From: Tipula vernalis
Lineage: Eukaryota; Arthropoda; Insecta; Diptera; Tipulidae
Assembly (NCBI GenBank): GCA_958295665.1
Contig: OY282560.1
Span: forward strand, 308,803,236-308,867,235
DNA length: 64,000 bases
Direction: 5' to 3'
Each line of letters opens with the position of its first letter. Within the stretch, counting starts at the first letter, position 1. Under the pieces are notes generated by a model, which was not told the origin of the DNA, ran no database searches, and was given only the letters and a program-made list of their open reading frames with translations. Made by a program: the position numbers and the translations under genes. This document shows, in pieces, positions 54,572 to 64,000 of this stretch.

Positions 54572-57381
54572 ACCCTGTTAAAATTAGCCGAAAGTTTCCA
54601 GCCAAAAGTGAAAAGTCGATAATGCAGATTATGGTATTGACATTCCAGCCGAAAAGAAATCAGCCTCTAGAGTGTTATGTCTGGAGATGGATTGGATTGA
54701 TGTGACTTATCAATAGCTATCGCAGGAAAATATTCAGTTCAAGTTTCCCGTGGGAAATCTCGGAAAATTCGATTTTCCAAAAATTATTAGAAAATTTGTA
54801 TAAAATTAGCCTCTAGAGTGTTATGTCTGGAGATGGATTCAATAGGTGTGATTACTCAATAGCTATCGCAGAGAAATAATTCAGTTCAAGTTTCCCGTGG
54901 GAAATCACGGAAAATTCAAAAAAGTTTCCAGCTAAAAGTAAGAAATGGATGAATAAAATAAGCCTCGAAAATGTTAAGTCTGGAGATGGATTGCATTGAT
55001 GTGATTTGTCAATAGCTATCGGAGGCAAAAAATACAGTACAAGTTTCCCGTGGGAAATCTCGGAAAATTCGATTTTCCGATTTCGGAAAATTTTCTAATA
55101 ATTTTTGGAAAATCGAATTTTCCGAGATTTATAACGGGAAATTTGAACTCAATTTTTTTCCTGTGATAGCTATTGAGTAATCACATCAACTGAATCCATC
55201 TCCAGACATAACACTGTAGAGACTGATTTTATACAAATTTTCGAATAATTTTTGGAAATTCTAATTTTCCGAGATTTCCCATGGGAAACTTGAACTAAAT
55301 TTTTTTCTAGCGATAGCTATTAAGAAATCACATCAATTGAATCCATCTCCAGACATAACACTGTAGAGGCTGATTTTATACAAATTTTCTTATAATTTTT
55401 GGGAAATCGAATTTTCTGAGATTTCCCACGGGAAACTTGAACTAATTTTTTTTCCTGCGATAGCTATTGCTAAGTCACATCAATCCAATCCATCTCCAGA
55501 TATAACACTCTAGAGGCTTATTTCATTCACCATTTCTTACTTTCGGCTGGAAACTTTTTTGAATTTTCCGAGATTTCCCACGGGAAACTTGTACTGAATT
55601 TTTTTCCTGCGATAGCTATTGACAAATCACATCAATGCAATCCATCTCCAGACATAACACTCTAGAGGCTGATTTTATTCACCATTTCTTACTTTCGGCT
55701 GGAAACTTTTTTGAGTTTTCCGAGATTTCCCACGGGAAACTTGTACTGATTTTTTTTCCTGCGATAGCTACTGACAAATCACATCAATGCAATCAATCTC
55801 CAGACATAACACTCTAGAGGCTGATTTTATACAAATTTTCTAATAGTTTTTGGAAAATCGAATTTTCCGAGATTTCCCACGGGAAACTTGAACTGAATTT
55901 TTTTCCTGCGATAGCTATTGATAAGTCACATCAATGCAATCCATCTCCAGACATAACACTCTAGAGGCTGATTTTATACAAATTTTCTAATAGTTTTTGG
56001 AAAATCGAATTTTCCGAGATTTCCCACGAGAAACTTGAACTGAATTTTTTTCCTGCGATAGCTATTGATAAGTCACATCAATGCAATCCATCTCCAGACA
56101 TAACACTCTAGAGGCTGATTTTATTCACCATTTCTTACTTTCGGCTGGAAACTTTTTTGAATTTTCCGAGATTTCCCACGGGAAACTTGTACTGAATTTT
56201 TTTTCCTGCGATAGCTATTGACAAATCACATCAATACAATCCATCTCCAGACATAACACTCTAGAGGCTGATTTTATAGAAATTTTCTAATAGTTTTTGG
56301 AAAATCGAATTTTACGAGATTTCCCATGGGAAACTTGAACTGAATTTTTTTCCTGCGATAGCTATTGATAAGTCACATCAATGCAATCCATCTCCAGACA
56401 TAACACTCTAGAGGCTGATTTTATACAAATTTTCTGATAATTTTGGCAAAATCGAATTTTCCGAGATTTCCCACGGGAAACTTGTACTGAATTTTTTTCC
56501 TGCGATAGCTATTGACAAATCACATCAATGCAATCCATTTCCAGACATAATGCTGGAAACAGATGTGCAGAATTTATGCATGCAGTGATGCCTGCAGATC
56601 TGCGTTCAAAACACATGTAATGCATGCAGTTCTTTATTTTTTGACGTTTATTTCATACATATTTAATTTTAATATACAATTTTTTTGTGTGAATTTTGTC
56701 TTATTTTGTCAAAAATTAATTAATTTTTATCCTCCGTTTTGGCACTTTTCACACAAAACATATTTTCTGTCAACAATTTAAAAAAATTGATTGAAAAAAA
56801 GAAAAACTACACAAATTGTACTAGATTTGTTTACTTTTACGTAATGTAGTCTACCAAAATGTGCAGCAAAATTAGAAATAGAGTCAACATGCAGAATTCT
56901 GCATGGTTTGCAGAATATACTTATTTCATTCCATATAAAATAGCGTACTCTAATTTCGATGCATGCAGAATTCTACACACCTGTTTCCAGCATAACACTC
57001 TAAAGGCTGATTTTATACAAATTTTCTAATAATTTTTGGAAAATCGAATTTTCCGAGATTTCCCACGGGAAACTTGAACAGAATTTTTTCATTTGACAAA
57101 TCACATAAAAACGATTCAGCTTCAGATATATACTCTAGAGGCTGATTTTATTCCAATTTTGTGTATTCTTCTGATTTTTCGATATTTTCTAAGAAGCAAA
57201 GTTTTACACTTACATTTATTTACAAAAATTTTTATTTAAATACATAGATTTAAATAAAAATTTTTCCTATTCACTTTCGGCTGATAACTACTAAATTTTT
57301 TATTTTCGCCTAGTACTAACACAATCTGCATTATCGACGTTTCACTTTCGGCTGGCAACTTTCGGCTAACTTTAACAGTAT
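54572..57381. mobile_element. large foldback element, 2810 bp, expanded arms
   Basis: The left end reads ACCCTGTTAAAATTAGCCGA and the right end is its inverted partner (ATACTGTTAAAGTTAGCC on the other strand), the same termini as 40175-40896. Internally a unit of about 150 bp recurs. Its words are CCATCTCCAGACATAACACT, CTAGAGGCTGATTTTAT, GGAAAATCGAATTTTCCGAG, ATTTCCCACGGGAAACTTG and CCTGCGATAGCTATTGA. About three copies face one way (54660-55090) and about ten the other (55095-57180), with the switch near 55090. Flanks CATTTTTTG and ATATTTTTG match at six of nine bases. No ORF. Confidence 0.85.
56551..56992. mobile_element. 442 bp inverted-repeat element with TAA duplication, Harbinger-like
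   Basis: It begins TGCTGGAAACAGATGTGCAG and ends with the inverted copy (CTACACACCTGTTTCCAGCA), about 20 matching positions with few differences. TAA flanks both sides (56548-56550, 56993-56995), and removing the element restores the foldback unit text CAGACATAACACTCT. A 3 bp T-W-A duplication is the habit of PIF/Harbinger elements. No ORF of its own. Confidence 0.85.
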
Positions 57382-58000
57382 ATATTTTTGCGGCTTTTTT
57401 GATCGACATCAATAAACAAAAAACAAAAAGAAACGCAAATTTTTGTAGAAACGTCAATTTTCTAGAAAACTTGTAAAAATGACCTGTGTCAATTTAAACG
57501 TGGAGAATTGACAATGAGCGCGAAGAAAACAAAAAATCAAAACAATGTAGCCTGCTTCGATGGTGTTACTGAATGAAAAAATAGGACTCTAGTTCAAATG
57601 GTCAGATGCATGTTGTTCAATGATGGTTTGCCTAATATGTTTTGGTGTGAGGCTGTTATGACGGAAAATTTCATACAAAATCGATTGCTTGCATTAACGA
57701 TGTTTCGTTAATCGTCGAAATTTATTATTGCAAGCAGAAGCAAAATCAAAACAAAAAATTCAAAAATACGAAAACGTATTTTTCGGGCAATTTTGTTTGA
57801 TGCTGAAAATTTTCAATAATGAGAAATGAGAAATAATGAGAAATACGAATAACAACTATAATAAATACAAAAAAAATCTATTATTAAAACAACAATAAAC
57901 AATGAACCATATTCATAATTTTTCTTCTGGCTAATAAATATTTCAGCAGAAAAAGTTCTCTTTTGTTTTAGTGCTGCCCCTGGTGGTGAGCAGAAAAACT
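57382..58000 (+). pseudogene. short Copia integrase fragment in otherwise empty DNA
   Basis: 57580-57699 translates as NRTLVQMVRCMLFNDGLPNM, then FWCEAVMTENFIQNRLL. The N-R-T-L-x-E-M-x-R-C-M-L and F-W-x-E-A-V-x-T-x-x-x-x-x-N-R pattern is the end of the Ty1/copia integrase core. About 40 codons only; nothing of the element remains on either side within 57382-58000. Confidence 0.65.
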
Positions 58001-58004
58001 TATT

Positions 58005-58335
58005 TTTTACCGAGCAAATGGCGCAGTTTACCGGGTTCGAATCCCTACAGGGGCGGGATGCAAGTGGGATTTTATATCATCTGATTACGATCGGTGATGA
58101 AGATGAACACATCTATGACCCCTTGTTGGGAGTGCGGAATCCATGGGTCGACCCACCACCTTTCATGTCGTACTATAGGCTGGCATTAAGCAATGCAATG
58201 TGCAGGTGGTTTAAACAAAAACGGGTCTATAGCCGTACGTGCTCGATTTGGCTAATCGAACTGCGATAGAGTTGGGAACGCCTTGAGCCGCGGAAAAGAT
58301 TGCAGAGATAGAAACAAACAAAAAAAAACAAAAAA
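58005..58335 (+). mobile_element. possible tRNA-derived SINE
   Basis: TGGCGCAGTTTACCGGGTTCGAATCCC at 58019-58045 (given here as one B-box-like block) contains GGTTCGAATCC, a good RNA polymerase III B box, preceded by TGGCGCAGT, an A-box-like word placed too close. About 270 bp later the sequence ends in an A-rich tail (58309-58335). Length and layout suit a SINE, but the A-box spacing is wrong and no second copy was found. Confidence 0.35.
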
Positions 58336-58850
58336 GCTCATTTTGTCTGCTGAAAATTTTCTGCTAATTTATACAGCATTTAACTTGATAAGGCGACTAA
58401 GAAATAATAATGTATGCAAGTAATGCGAGAAACGTAAATAAGAGTAACTGAATTATCGCAGAGAAATTAGAGAAAAAGTTTAGAGAACAACGGTCCATAA
58501 ACTCCATTAAAATTAGCTCTTACCTTCAGAATGGTCTGTATGGAATATGGATCTTAAAAATTTTTTGTACATAAAAATAAAAAAATTAAATTTCTGTCAG
58601 GTCAATTAAATATGTGTTCAAATATATTAACAAAGCACTACAATATGACCCTGACTGCATTTTTCGATTTTTGCCAAAATGACTTGTTTGCGAGAATACT
58701 TTTCTTACAGAAGTTCGCAATTTCTACACATGGGACGCAAAGAAAATTGAATCGACGGAGGAGATGAAATCCGGTTTAAGGATTTGAGGGTGTATTCAAA
58801 GCAAATAATAATCCTTTTAACCAGGTGCGGGCCTAGTTATTTGACCTAAG
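58336..58850. other. no gene recognised
   Basis: AT-rich, no coding similarity and no obvious repeats. Confidence 0.35.
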
Positions 58851-58854
58851 TGTA

Positions 58855-59195
58855 GTTGAGGAATATTTATGTCGTTTAATTCCATTGGTGGGAAAGAGCG
58901 TTTCCTTCCCACTCCAGTTGTTACCACAGTCCGCTTTTGAGGAAGTGTCGGGATTATTGTGTGGCAACAGGTTGTTCGTATCACCAGCAAATGTTGATAT
59001 TATTACTTTGTTCGTTATAGGTAAATCAGCTATGTAAAACCAGTATAATATTGGTCCTAGAACGCTGCCTTATGGGAAACCTAAAGAATTATTATTTAAT
59101 ATATTATATTTGCAGTATTTCTCTCAGTATATTCTCTTTAATTTTGTAATTAGTCCATTGTGTCAAACTTTATCAGAGGCTTTGATTTTAAATAA
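58855..59195 (-). pseudogene. Jockey-like LINE RT fragment
   Basis: The minus strand gives KVWHNGLITKLK near 59180, then GSVLGPILYWFYIADLPITN (59072-59010) and TFAGDTNNLLPHNNPDTSSK (58990-58930). The usual catalytic F-A-D-D reads F-A-G-D, and the motif B lead-in P-Q-G has become a stop. Only this RT core remains. Confidence 0.75.
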
Positions 59196-59368
59196 TAATT
59201 CAGAAGTTGAGTTTTACCACAACCAATGATGTAATATTCCTACTTGTTCTTGATGATAAATAAAATGGATCCCTAATTTCCTGTTCAGCGGAGCAGCGCT
59301 TCCGCACATAAGTAGCATCACTACCACAAAGTTATAAAAAAATCTTGAATCTAGCAGAGTTCGCTAAT

Positions 59369-59620
59369 CTGTGGTCAAAAGGCAAAACAGCCTAAATCAA
59401 ATTTGATAATTTTTCTAAAGAGGTAGAAAAAGTTGAATTTTAAATTCATTTTCCACTTATGCCGATAAAAAGCTACTACGGCTTGCGCCCACCGCCCTTG
59501 GCTACAAGGTATTACCACTTAAGTCAAGTTTAGTGGAGTTAAAGATGGCTATAAAACGTTGAATATTGAAAATATTTTTTGTCTTAAGTCGACTTAAGCT
59601 GTTTTGCCTTTTGAGTACAG
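59369..59620. mobile_element. 252 bp inverted-repeat MITE
   Basis: The left end CTGTGGTCAAAAGGCAAAAC continues AGCCTAAATC; the right end inverted reads CTGTACTCAAAAGGCAAAAC then AGCTTAAGTC. About 26 of 30 positions agree. TCGCTA lies two bases outside each end (59361-59366 and 59623-59628), a possible 6 bp target duplication if the element extends two more bases. Confidence 0.65.
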
Positions 59621-59915
59621 CATCGCTATATTTAATTACTGAAAATAATTGTAAGTTTAATTAATTTATTAATGGTTTTTTTAATTTTTTAATGTTGCAC
59701 AAATAATTTTGACCTCAAAAAAATAACTTTTAGTTTTTCTTTATTTCTTAATTACGGAAAAAAAACGTGTGTGTTTTGGGCAGATATTTACAATTTCCTA
59801 GAACCTCAAAGTAGCTATAAAAAAATGTTCTTAAATTTCTTAATTTTGATGCTTGAAATACTTTAGCCTCATGAAATTCTTGAATTGATTTTACTTTTCC
59901 ATAATTTTATTTAAG

Positions 59916-60322
59916 GCCTTTTCATATGAATCGCGATTTTACTCGTACGGGTTAAAACGATTTAGTGGTTTCTCTTAAATTACAAGGTAAAATATATACT
60001 GGCCACTTAAAAATAGTTAATAAAATAGTTCCGAACATAATCTAATTGACAACTTTTCCAGCAAACGCACATCCTAATAAAAATGGCAAAAAAGTGTTTT
60101 CTCGCGTGAACTTTCGAAAATGGCAGCGATTTATAAATTTTTGCAATTTTTATTAGGAAATGTGCGTTTGCTAAAAAAGTTGTCAATTTGATTATGTTCG
60201 GAATTGTTTTACTAACGAATTTTAAGTGACTAGTATATATTTTAACATGTAATTGAAGAGAAACCACTGAATCGTTTTAACCCGTACGAGTAAAATCGCG
60301 ATTCGTGTGAATATGCTATAAG
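59916..60322. mobile_element. palindromic MITE, about 400 bp
   Basis: Nearly the whole segment is two arms of about 190 bp in inverted orientation. Left-arm words GAATCGCGATTTTACTCGTA, GGGTTAAAACGATT, GTTCCGAACATAATC and GCAAACGCACAT recur inverted in the right arm (60300 down to 60160). The loop near 60105-60140 is short. No ORF; the frame at 60267-60007 is a translation of the arms. Confidence 0.85.
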
Positions 60323-61945
60323 GAGAGTTTAAATTTTTCGTTCTTTTATCGCTCTTTATATAAATTTTCGCTCTTGCTCCCAATAAAATATTTTTTTACT
60401 GTAGGTTTACGCTGTTACCCTCTAATGACAAAAATAAAAAAATCAAAATTATTTCACTCTTTAAAAGTGATTTAAATTTTTATTTTTAAAATTGCTCTAG
60501 AAACAGGGAGCGTAAAAGTTAAAAATATCGCTCCCAATCTATACGATGCGATTGATGGAGCGATATTTTTTGTAACACACGAATTGCTCTTTGAATATTA
60601 TTAAATAAAGAGAGTTCAATAAACAATATTTAGATAAATTTCTGGAATATGGCCAACTAGGATAGAACTTAGCTATTCCTTAACCGATATTAGTGAAATT
60701 TGATATGCGCTTTGGAAATGGGATTCTAAAATGAGTTTTTGGATAAAGTTTTCGAATATGGACAATTATTATGGAATTTGGATATTTCTTAACCGATTGT
60801 GATGCAATTCGACATGTGCAAACAATGATTTTCAATCATGACATTTGTGATGGAAAGGGGAGCATAAAATTATTTTTAGGTAAAGTTGTGGAATATGGGC
60901 TGTTTGGTTAAAATTCAGCTATTCCTTGACATAAGCTATGGAAATGAGATTCTGAAATGATTTTTCTAATTCTAAGACCCACCAATAACAATAGAAGTTT
61001 CAAATTTCACTAAAATCGGTAAAGGAGTAGCTCAATTTCATCCTAGTTGGCCATATTTCAGAACTTTATCCAAAAATCATTTTAGAATACCGTTTCGATC
61101 GCACATGTCAAATTTCACTAAAACCGGTTAGGGAAAAGTTAAGTTCCACCCTAATTGGCCATATTTCATAACTTCATCCAAAAACTATTTTGCAATCCCA
61201 TTTCCTTCGCATATATCGAATTGCATCATAATCGGTTGAGGAATAGCCAAATTCCATAATAATTGCCGATATTCCAGAACTTCATCCAAAAATCATTTTA
61301 GAATCCCATTTCCAACGCACATGCGAAACTTCACTAAAATCGGTTAAAGAATAGTCAAGTTCCATCATAACTGGCCATATTCCAGAACTTAATCCAACAA
61401 TCATTTTGGAATCCCATTTCCAACGCACATATCAAATTTTATTAAAATTGATAAGGAATAGCCAAGTTCCCTCATAATTGGTCATATTTTAGAACTTTAT
61501 CCAAAAACCAATTTAGAATGCCATTTCCAACGCACATGTGGAATTCCATCACAGTCCAATTATTCCGGAACAGTAGATATTTTTAAATGTGTATCTGTTC
61601 GCGAACAAAACAATCAGGAGAGAAATTCTAAGGAGACAATTTTAAAAGTTTTTGAATGTGACCGTTTGCCGTAATACCAAGAGCAAGAGCAATATACTAT
61701 TAATGACGTTTTTATTTATCGTAGCAGAGCGTATTTATTTAGCTCAATAACAAAGAGCGAACATATGATAATACAAACGCAATAGCGGAAGAGCGAGAGC
61801 CTTATAATAAAAATAATGCTCCTGTTCTTCAGAGCGATGTTTTTTTTTTGCAATATCGTTCCTTATGAAGAATTTTTAGTTTTTATTATTCTCTTGAAAA
61901 AAAAATGAAGAGCGAAGAGCGAAATGCTATCCCCTTTTAAACTCT
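60322..61945. repeat. inverted ~110 bp satellite array inside a palindromic element
   Basis: From 60636 to about 60960 roughly three ~110 bp units (TTCTGGAATATGGCC, GGAAATGGGATTCTAAAATG) lie forward. From about 60990 to 61570 roughly five lie inverted (GGCCATATT.CAGAACTT, TTTTAGAATCCCATTTCC). Outside them both flanks are rich in CGCTCTT/AGAGCGA words facing each other. Ends read AGAGTTTAAA and TTTAAACTCT with CTATAA next to both (60314-60319-like left copy and 61948-61953-like right copy), suggesting a bounded element. No ORF. Confidence 0.65.
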
Positions 61946-62700
61946 GGCTATAAATCAAAATCATTTTGAAATTCGTGTGCAAAAAATCCTTTTCCATCAT
62001 ATATATAATATACAAGCCAAGAAAATGCGTAGCCATAGAGCATTTCCACTCTCCTCTCAGTATAAATACTCTCATCATAATTCTATAAAATAATCTATTA
62101 ACAAACAGTACAAAAATACTAAAAGTATAATGTAAAGAACGTGTAAATAGCTGCTGAGAACTGAGAATATCTATCTACAAAAAAAAATGAAAAGTACAAA
62201 AAAAAGATAATACAAAAAGGTATAAGAAAATTAAACGAAACAAATAAACGAAACTTGTGTTTTGTTTCGTTTATTTTTTTATACCTTTTTGTATTATCTT
62301 TTTTTTGTACTTTTCATATGCATGCACATTCATGATTGATGATTCACACAATCTCATACAGCAAGAATATATTTTTGAATTTATTCCAAATTTTATTTTC
62401 ATTTCAATTTATGCTTTGCTTGCGGATGGACGTACTATTTTGAATTGTGATTTTATTTCAGGCTTAAAAAAATATTTTTCTCCGATCGTAGGAAAAAATA
62501 TATCTTTCCGTTGTTTTTTCGAAACGAAAAGCTCATGATTCCAGTATGTTGTATTTGTTGCTAAGCAACAAGTAATAATAGTACGAGAATATTTTTTCTG
62601 GCCTAGGCCGGGAATTTATTCCCGTATGGATTTTTAATTGTTTAGAAGAAATAAAAGTACACTTATAAGGTCAAACGCATTTATTTATTTTAATTTAACA
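61946..62700. other. no gene; contains a long hairpin and small palindromes
   Basis: 62188-62225 (ATGAAAAGTACAAAAAAAAG, then ATAATACAAAAAGGTATAAG) is matched in inverted form by 62278-62318, with ATAAACGAAAC inverted in the loop, giving a stem of about 38 bp or more. Palindromes TTGTTGCTAAGCAACAA (62556-62572) and GGCCTAGGCC (62603-62612) lie before the recombinase gene. The frame at 62257-62538 has no family motif. Confidence 0.5.
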
Positions 62701-62774
62701 GTGTACATAATAATCAATTTTTATTTGATAAATCTATGCCAAACTAATTATGTGTTAGGTATAGGAGTTTAATT

Positions 62775-63970
62775 TTACTTATTTGTAATATTAACGGTTA
62801 TCGTACAATTAGTACAATTATTGAACATTGGTGGATTAGTAGTATCGCATCCCAGCATTGTTGTTGATATATTGCTATTAAAATCATTAACATTATTTGC
62901 ATCGGCTGTTTCATTATCCGTTGTATCGAAAATCTTATGAGCAACTTCAATTTTATTGATAATGAACTCATCGATGTACCCTTCAGCAAAAGTCGATGAC
63001 TTCCATCCTCCAAATCTTTTTAAGCATGTTAAATCTGCGCCATTATCAACTAAAATTGTCGCAGATGAACGGCGGAAACAGTGCCCTGTGTATTGTTTTG
63101 CGTCTGGCAATTTTAAAAAAGTAGGAACAATTTGAGGCATTTTACCAAACTGATGTATGCCAACTGCTTGTTTGAAACCTTTACCATTTGTGTATTTAAA
63201 AAAAAAACGCAAAGAATTGAAATCTTTTGAACGCGAAGCTATATATTTTCTGTAATATTTTAAATAAGTTTCGTTTACGATAAATGATCGTGGCTTATTT
63301 GTCTTGTTATTCGGGATTTTAACTAAAAGTTTAGATCCCAAATCACTAATGTCAGTAATTTCCATGCGGGCTAGTTCATCCCGTCGACAAACACCAGCGA
63401 TTCCAAAAATTAACGCAACCTACAAAAAACAATCATAATATTACATACAAAAAAATATTGCAGTGTGAATTGTATTTTATCCGAAAACATATTTGAATTT
63501 AATGTGTAAATACAAATAATAATCGTTTTAAATACCTACATGCTTACTTTAGTAACTAGGAACGAATCATCTGAAGCTTCCAAAATGAATTGTTGAACAT
63601 ATTCCATAGTTAGTATTTTAGATTTCTTCGCTTTATATCCGTCGGATTTGCGTTTCAAGAAGACACGTAATTTTTGGTATTTTGCATTAACCACATTATT
63701 TTTAACCACTAGCATCGACCTGATCATTGAGTAGTTTGACCATAATGTGGATGATTTCAATTTTGTAGATAAATCAGCGAAATACGCCAGAATGACGTTT
63801 TCCTAAAATGATTTGATGTGTTTAGATTGACAATAATCCATAAAGCGTTTATAAGCATTTTCGTATTTTTCCTTCGATTTTTGCGGGAGTAAATCACATG
63901 TAGCTGAATTAGCTGCTTCCACTATATCCGGCGGGGTACAAGATAAGGATAATTCGCTTTCACTGTCCAT
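62775..63970 (-). pseudogene. Crypton-like tyrosine recombinase gene, one in-frame stop
   Basis: The minus strand starts MDSESELSLSCTPPDIVEAA at 63970 and runs through a SAM-like N-terminal domain (KSKEKYENAYKRFMDYCQSK, then NVILAYFADLSTKLKSSTLW) and a second helical part (KYQKLRVFLKRKSDGYKAKK). A 128 bp GT-AG intron (63547-63420) joins FLVTK to VALIFGIAGVCRRDELARM in phase. The catalytic domain has Arg in CRRDEL, H-x-x-R in GHCFRRSSA, Trp in RFGGWKSS and the Tyr nucleophile in AEGYIDE, the residue set of tyrosine recombinases. A TAG at 63803-63805 interrupts the first exon. Such proteins are encoded by Crypton elements in insects, which insert by recombination and leave no inverted repeats. 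The stop could be a single recent mutation, or it could be spliced around, since it lies in a TTTTAG acceptor-like word. Confidence 0.8.
63420..63547 (-). other. intron of the tyrosine recombinase gene
   Basis: Donor GTAAGC at 63547 and acceptor TTTTTTGTAG ending at 63420. The upstream exon ends on a complete codon (Lys of FLVTK) and the downstream exon begins GTTGCG (Val-Ala), giving a continuous domain. Confidence 0.85.
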
Positions 63971-64000
63971 ATCCCTTAAATTTCGTTCACACGTTTTTTA

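Overview
This window looks like animal nuclear DNA, most likely from an insect and probably a dipteran. It is AT-rich. Introns are short (59, 61, 70 and 128 bp) with GT-AG ends. Its mobile elements are typical of insects: Ty3/gypsy, BEL/Pao, Jockey-like and R1/LOA-like LINEs, Penelope, a DD41D-spaced mariner, an EnSpm-like gene and a Crypton-like tyrosine recombinase. The species cannot be fixed from the sequence alone.

Only one ordinary host gene is convincing. It lies on the minus strand at 11273-13895 and encodes a single-pass membrane protein resembling the KIAA1549/DUF3827 family. No first exon or signal peptide is secure, so its 5' exons may lie beyond 64 kb, which would make most of this window a repeat-filled upstream intron.

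Layout. 1-1 kb: unassigned, perhaps an LTR. 1.0-7.7 kb: decayed minus-strand Ty3/gypsy element, broken in its integrase by a 4 kb R1/LOA-like LINE. 8.1-10.5 kb: decayed plus-strand gypsy element. 10.6 kb: Penelope RT fragment. 11.3-13.9 kb: host gene. 14.5-15.8 kb: minisatellite-like DNA. 15.8-16.25, 18.5-20.3 and 21.9-22.9 kb: (GATGGT)n arrays; the last two are one array split by a 1546 bp inverted-repeat transposon. 22.9-26.8 kb: BEL element without integrase. 26.8 kb: Tc1 tail. 27.2-35.1 kb: Jockey-like LINE holding a complete BEL element (two 269 bp LTRs, 5 bp target duplication) and a mariner. 35.1-36.4 kb: second Jockey-like LINE. 38.4 kb: palindromic primer-binding-site junction. 40.2 and 54.6-57.4 kb: foldback elements of one family, the larger hosting a small TAA-flanked inverted-repeat element. 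42.7-46.9 kb: a 4.1 kb non-coding insertion between 20 bp direct repeats. 47.9-49.9 kb: decayed EnSpm-like transposase gene with an intron. 50.6-51.3, 59.4-59.6 and 59.9-60.3 kb: inverted-repeat MITEs. 60.3-61.9 kb: palindromic element containing ~110 bp repeats also found at 15.4 kb. 62.8-64.0 kb: Crypton-like recombinase gene.

The genes here do not form a pathway. The interest lies in the nesting order of elements, in foldback and satellite structures that no ORF explains, and in the non-coding 4.1 kb insertion.
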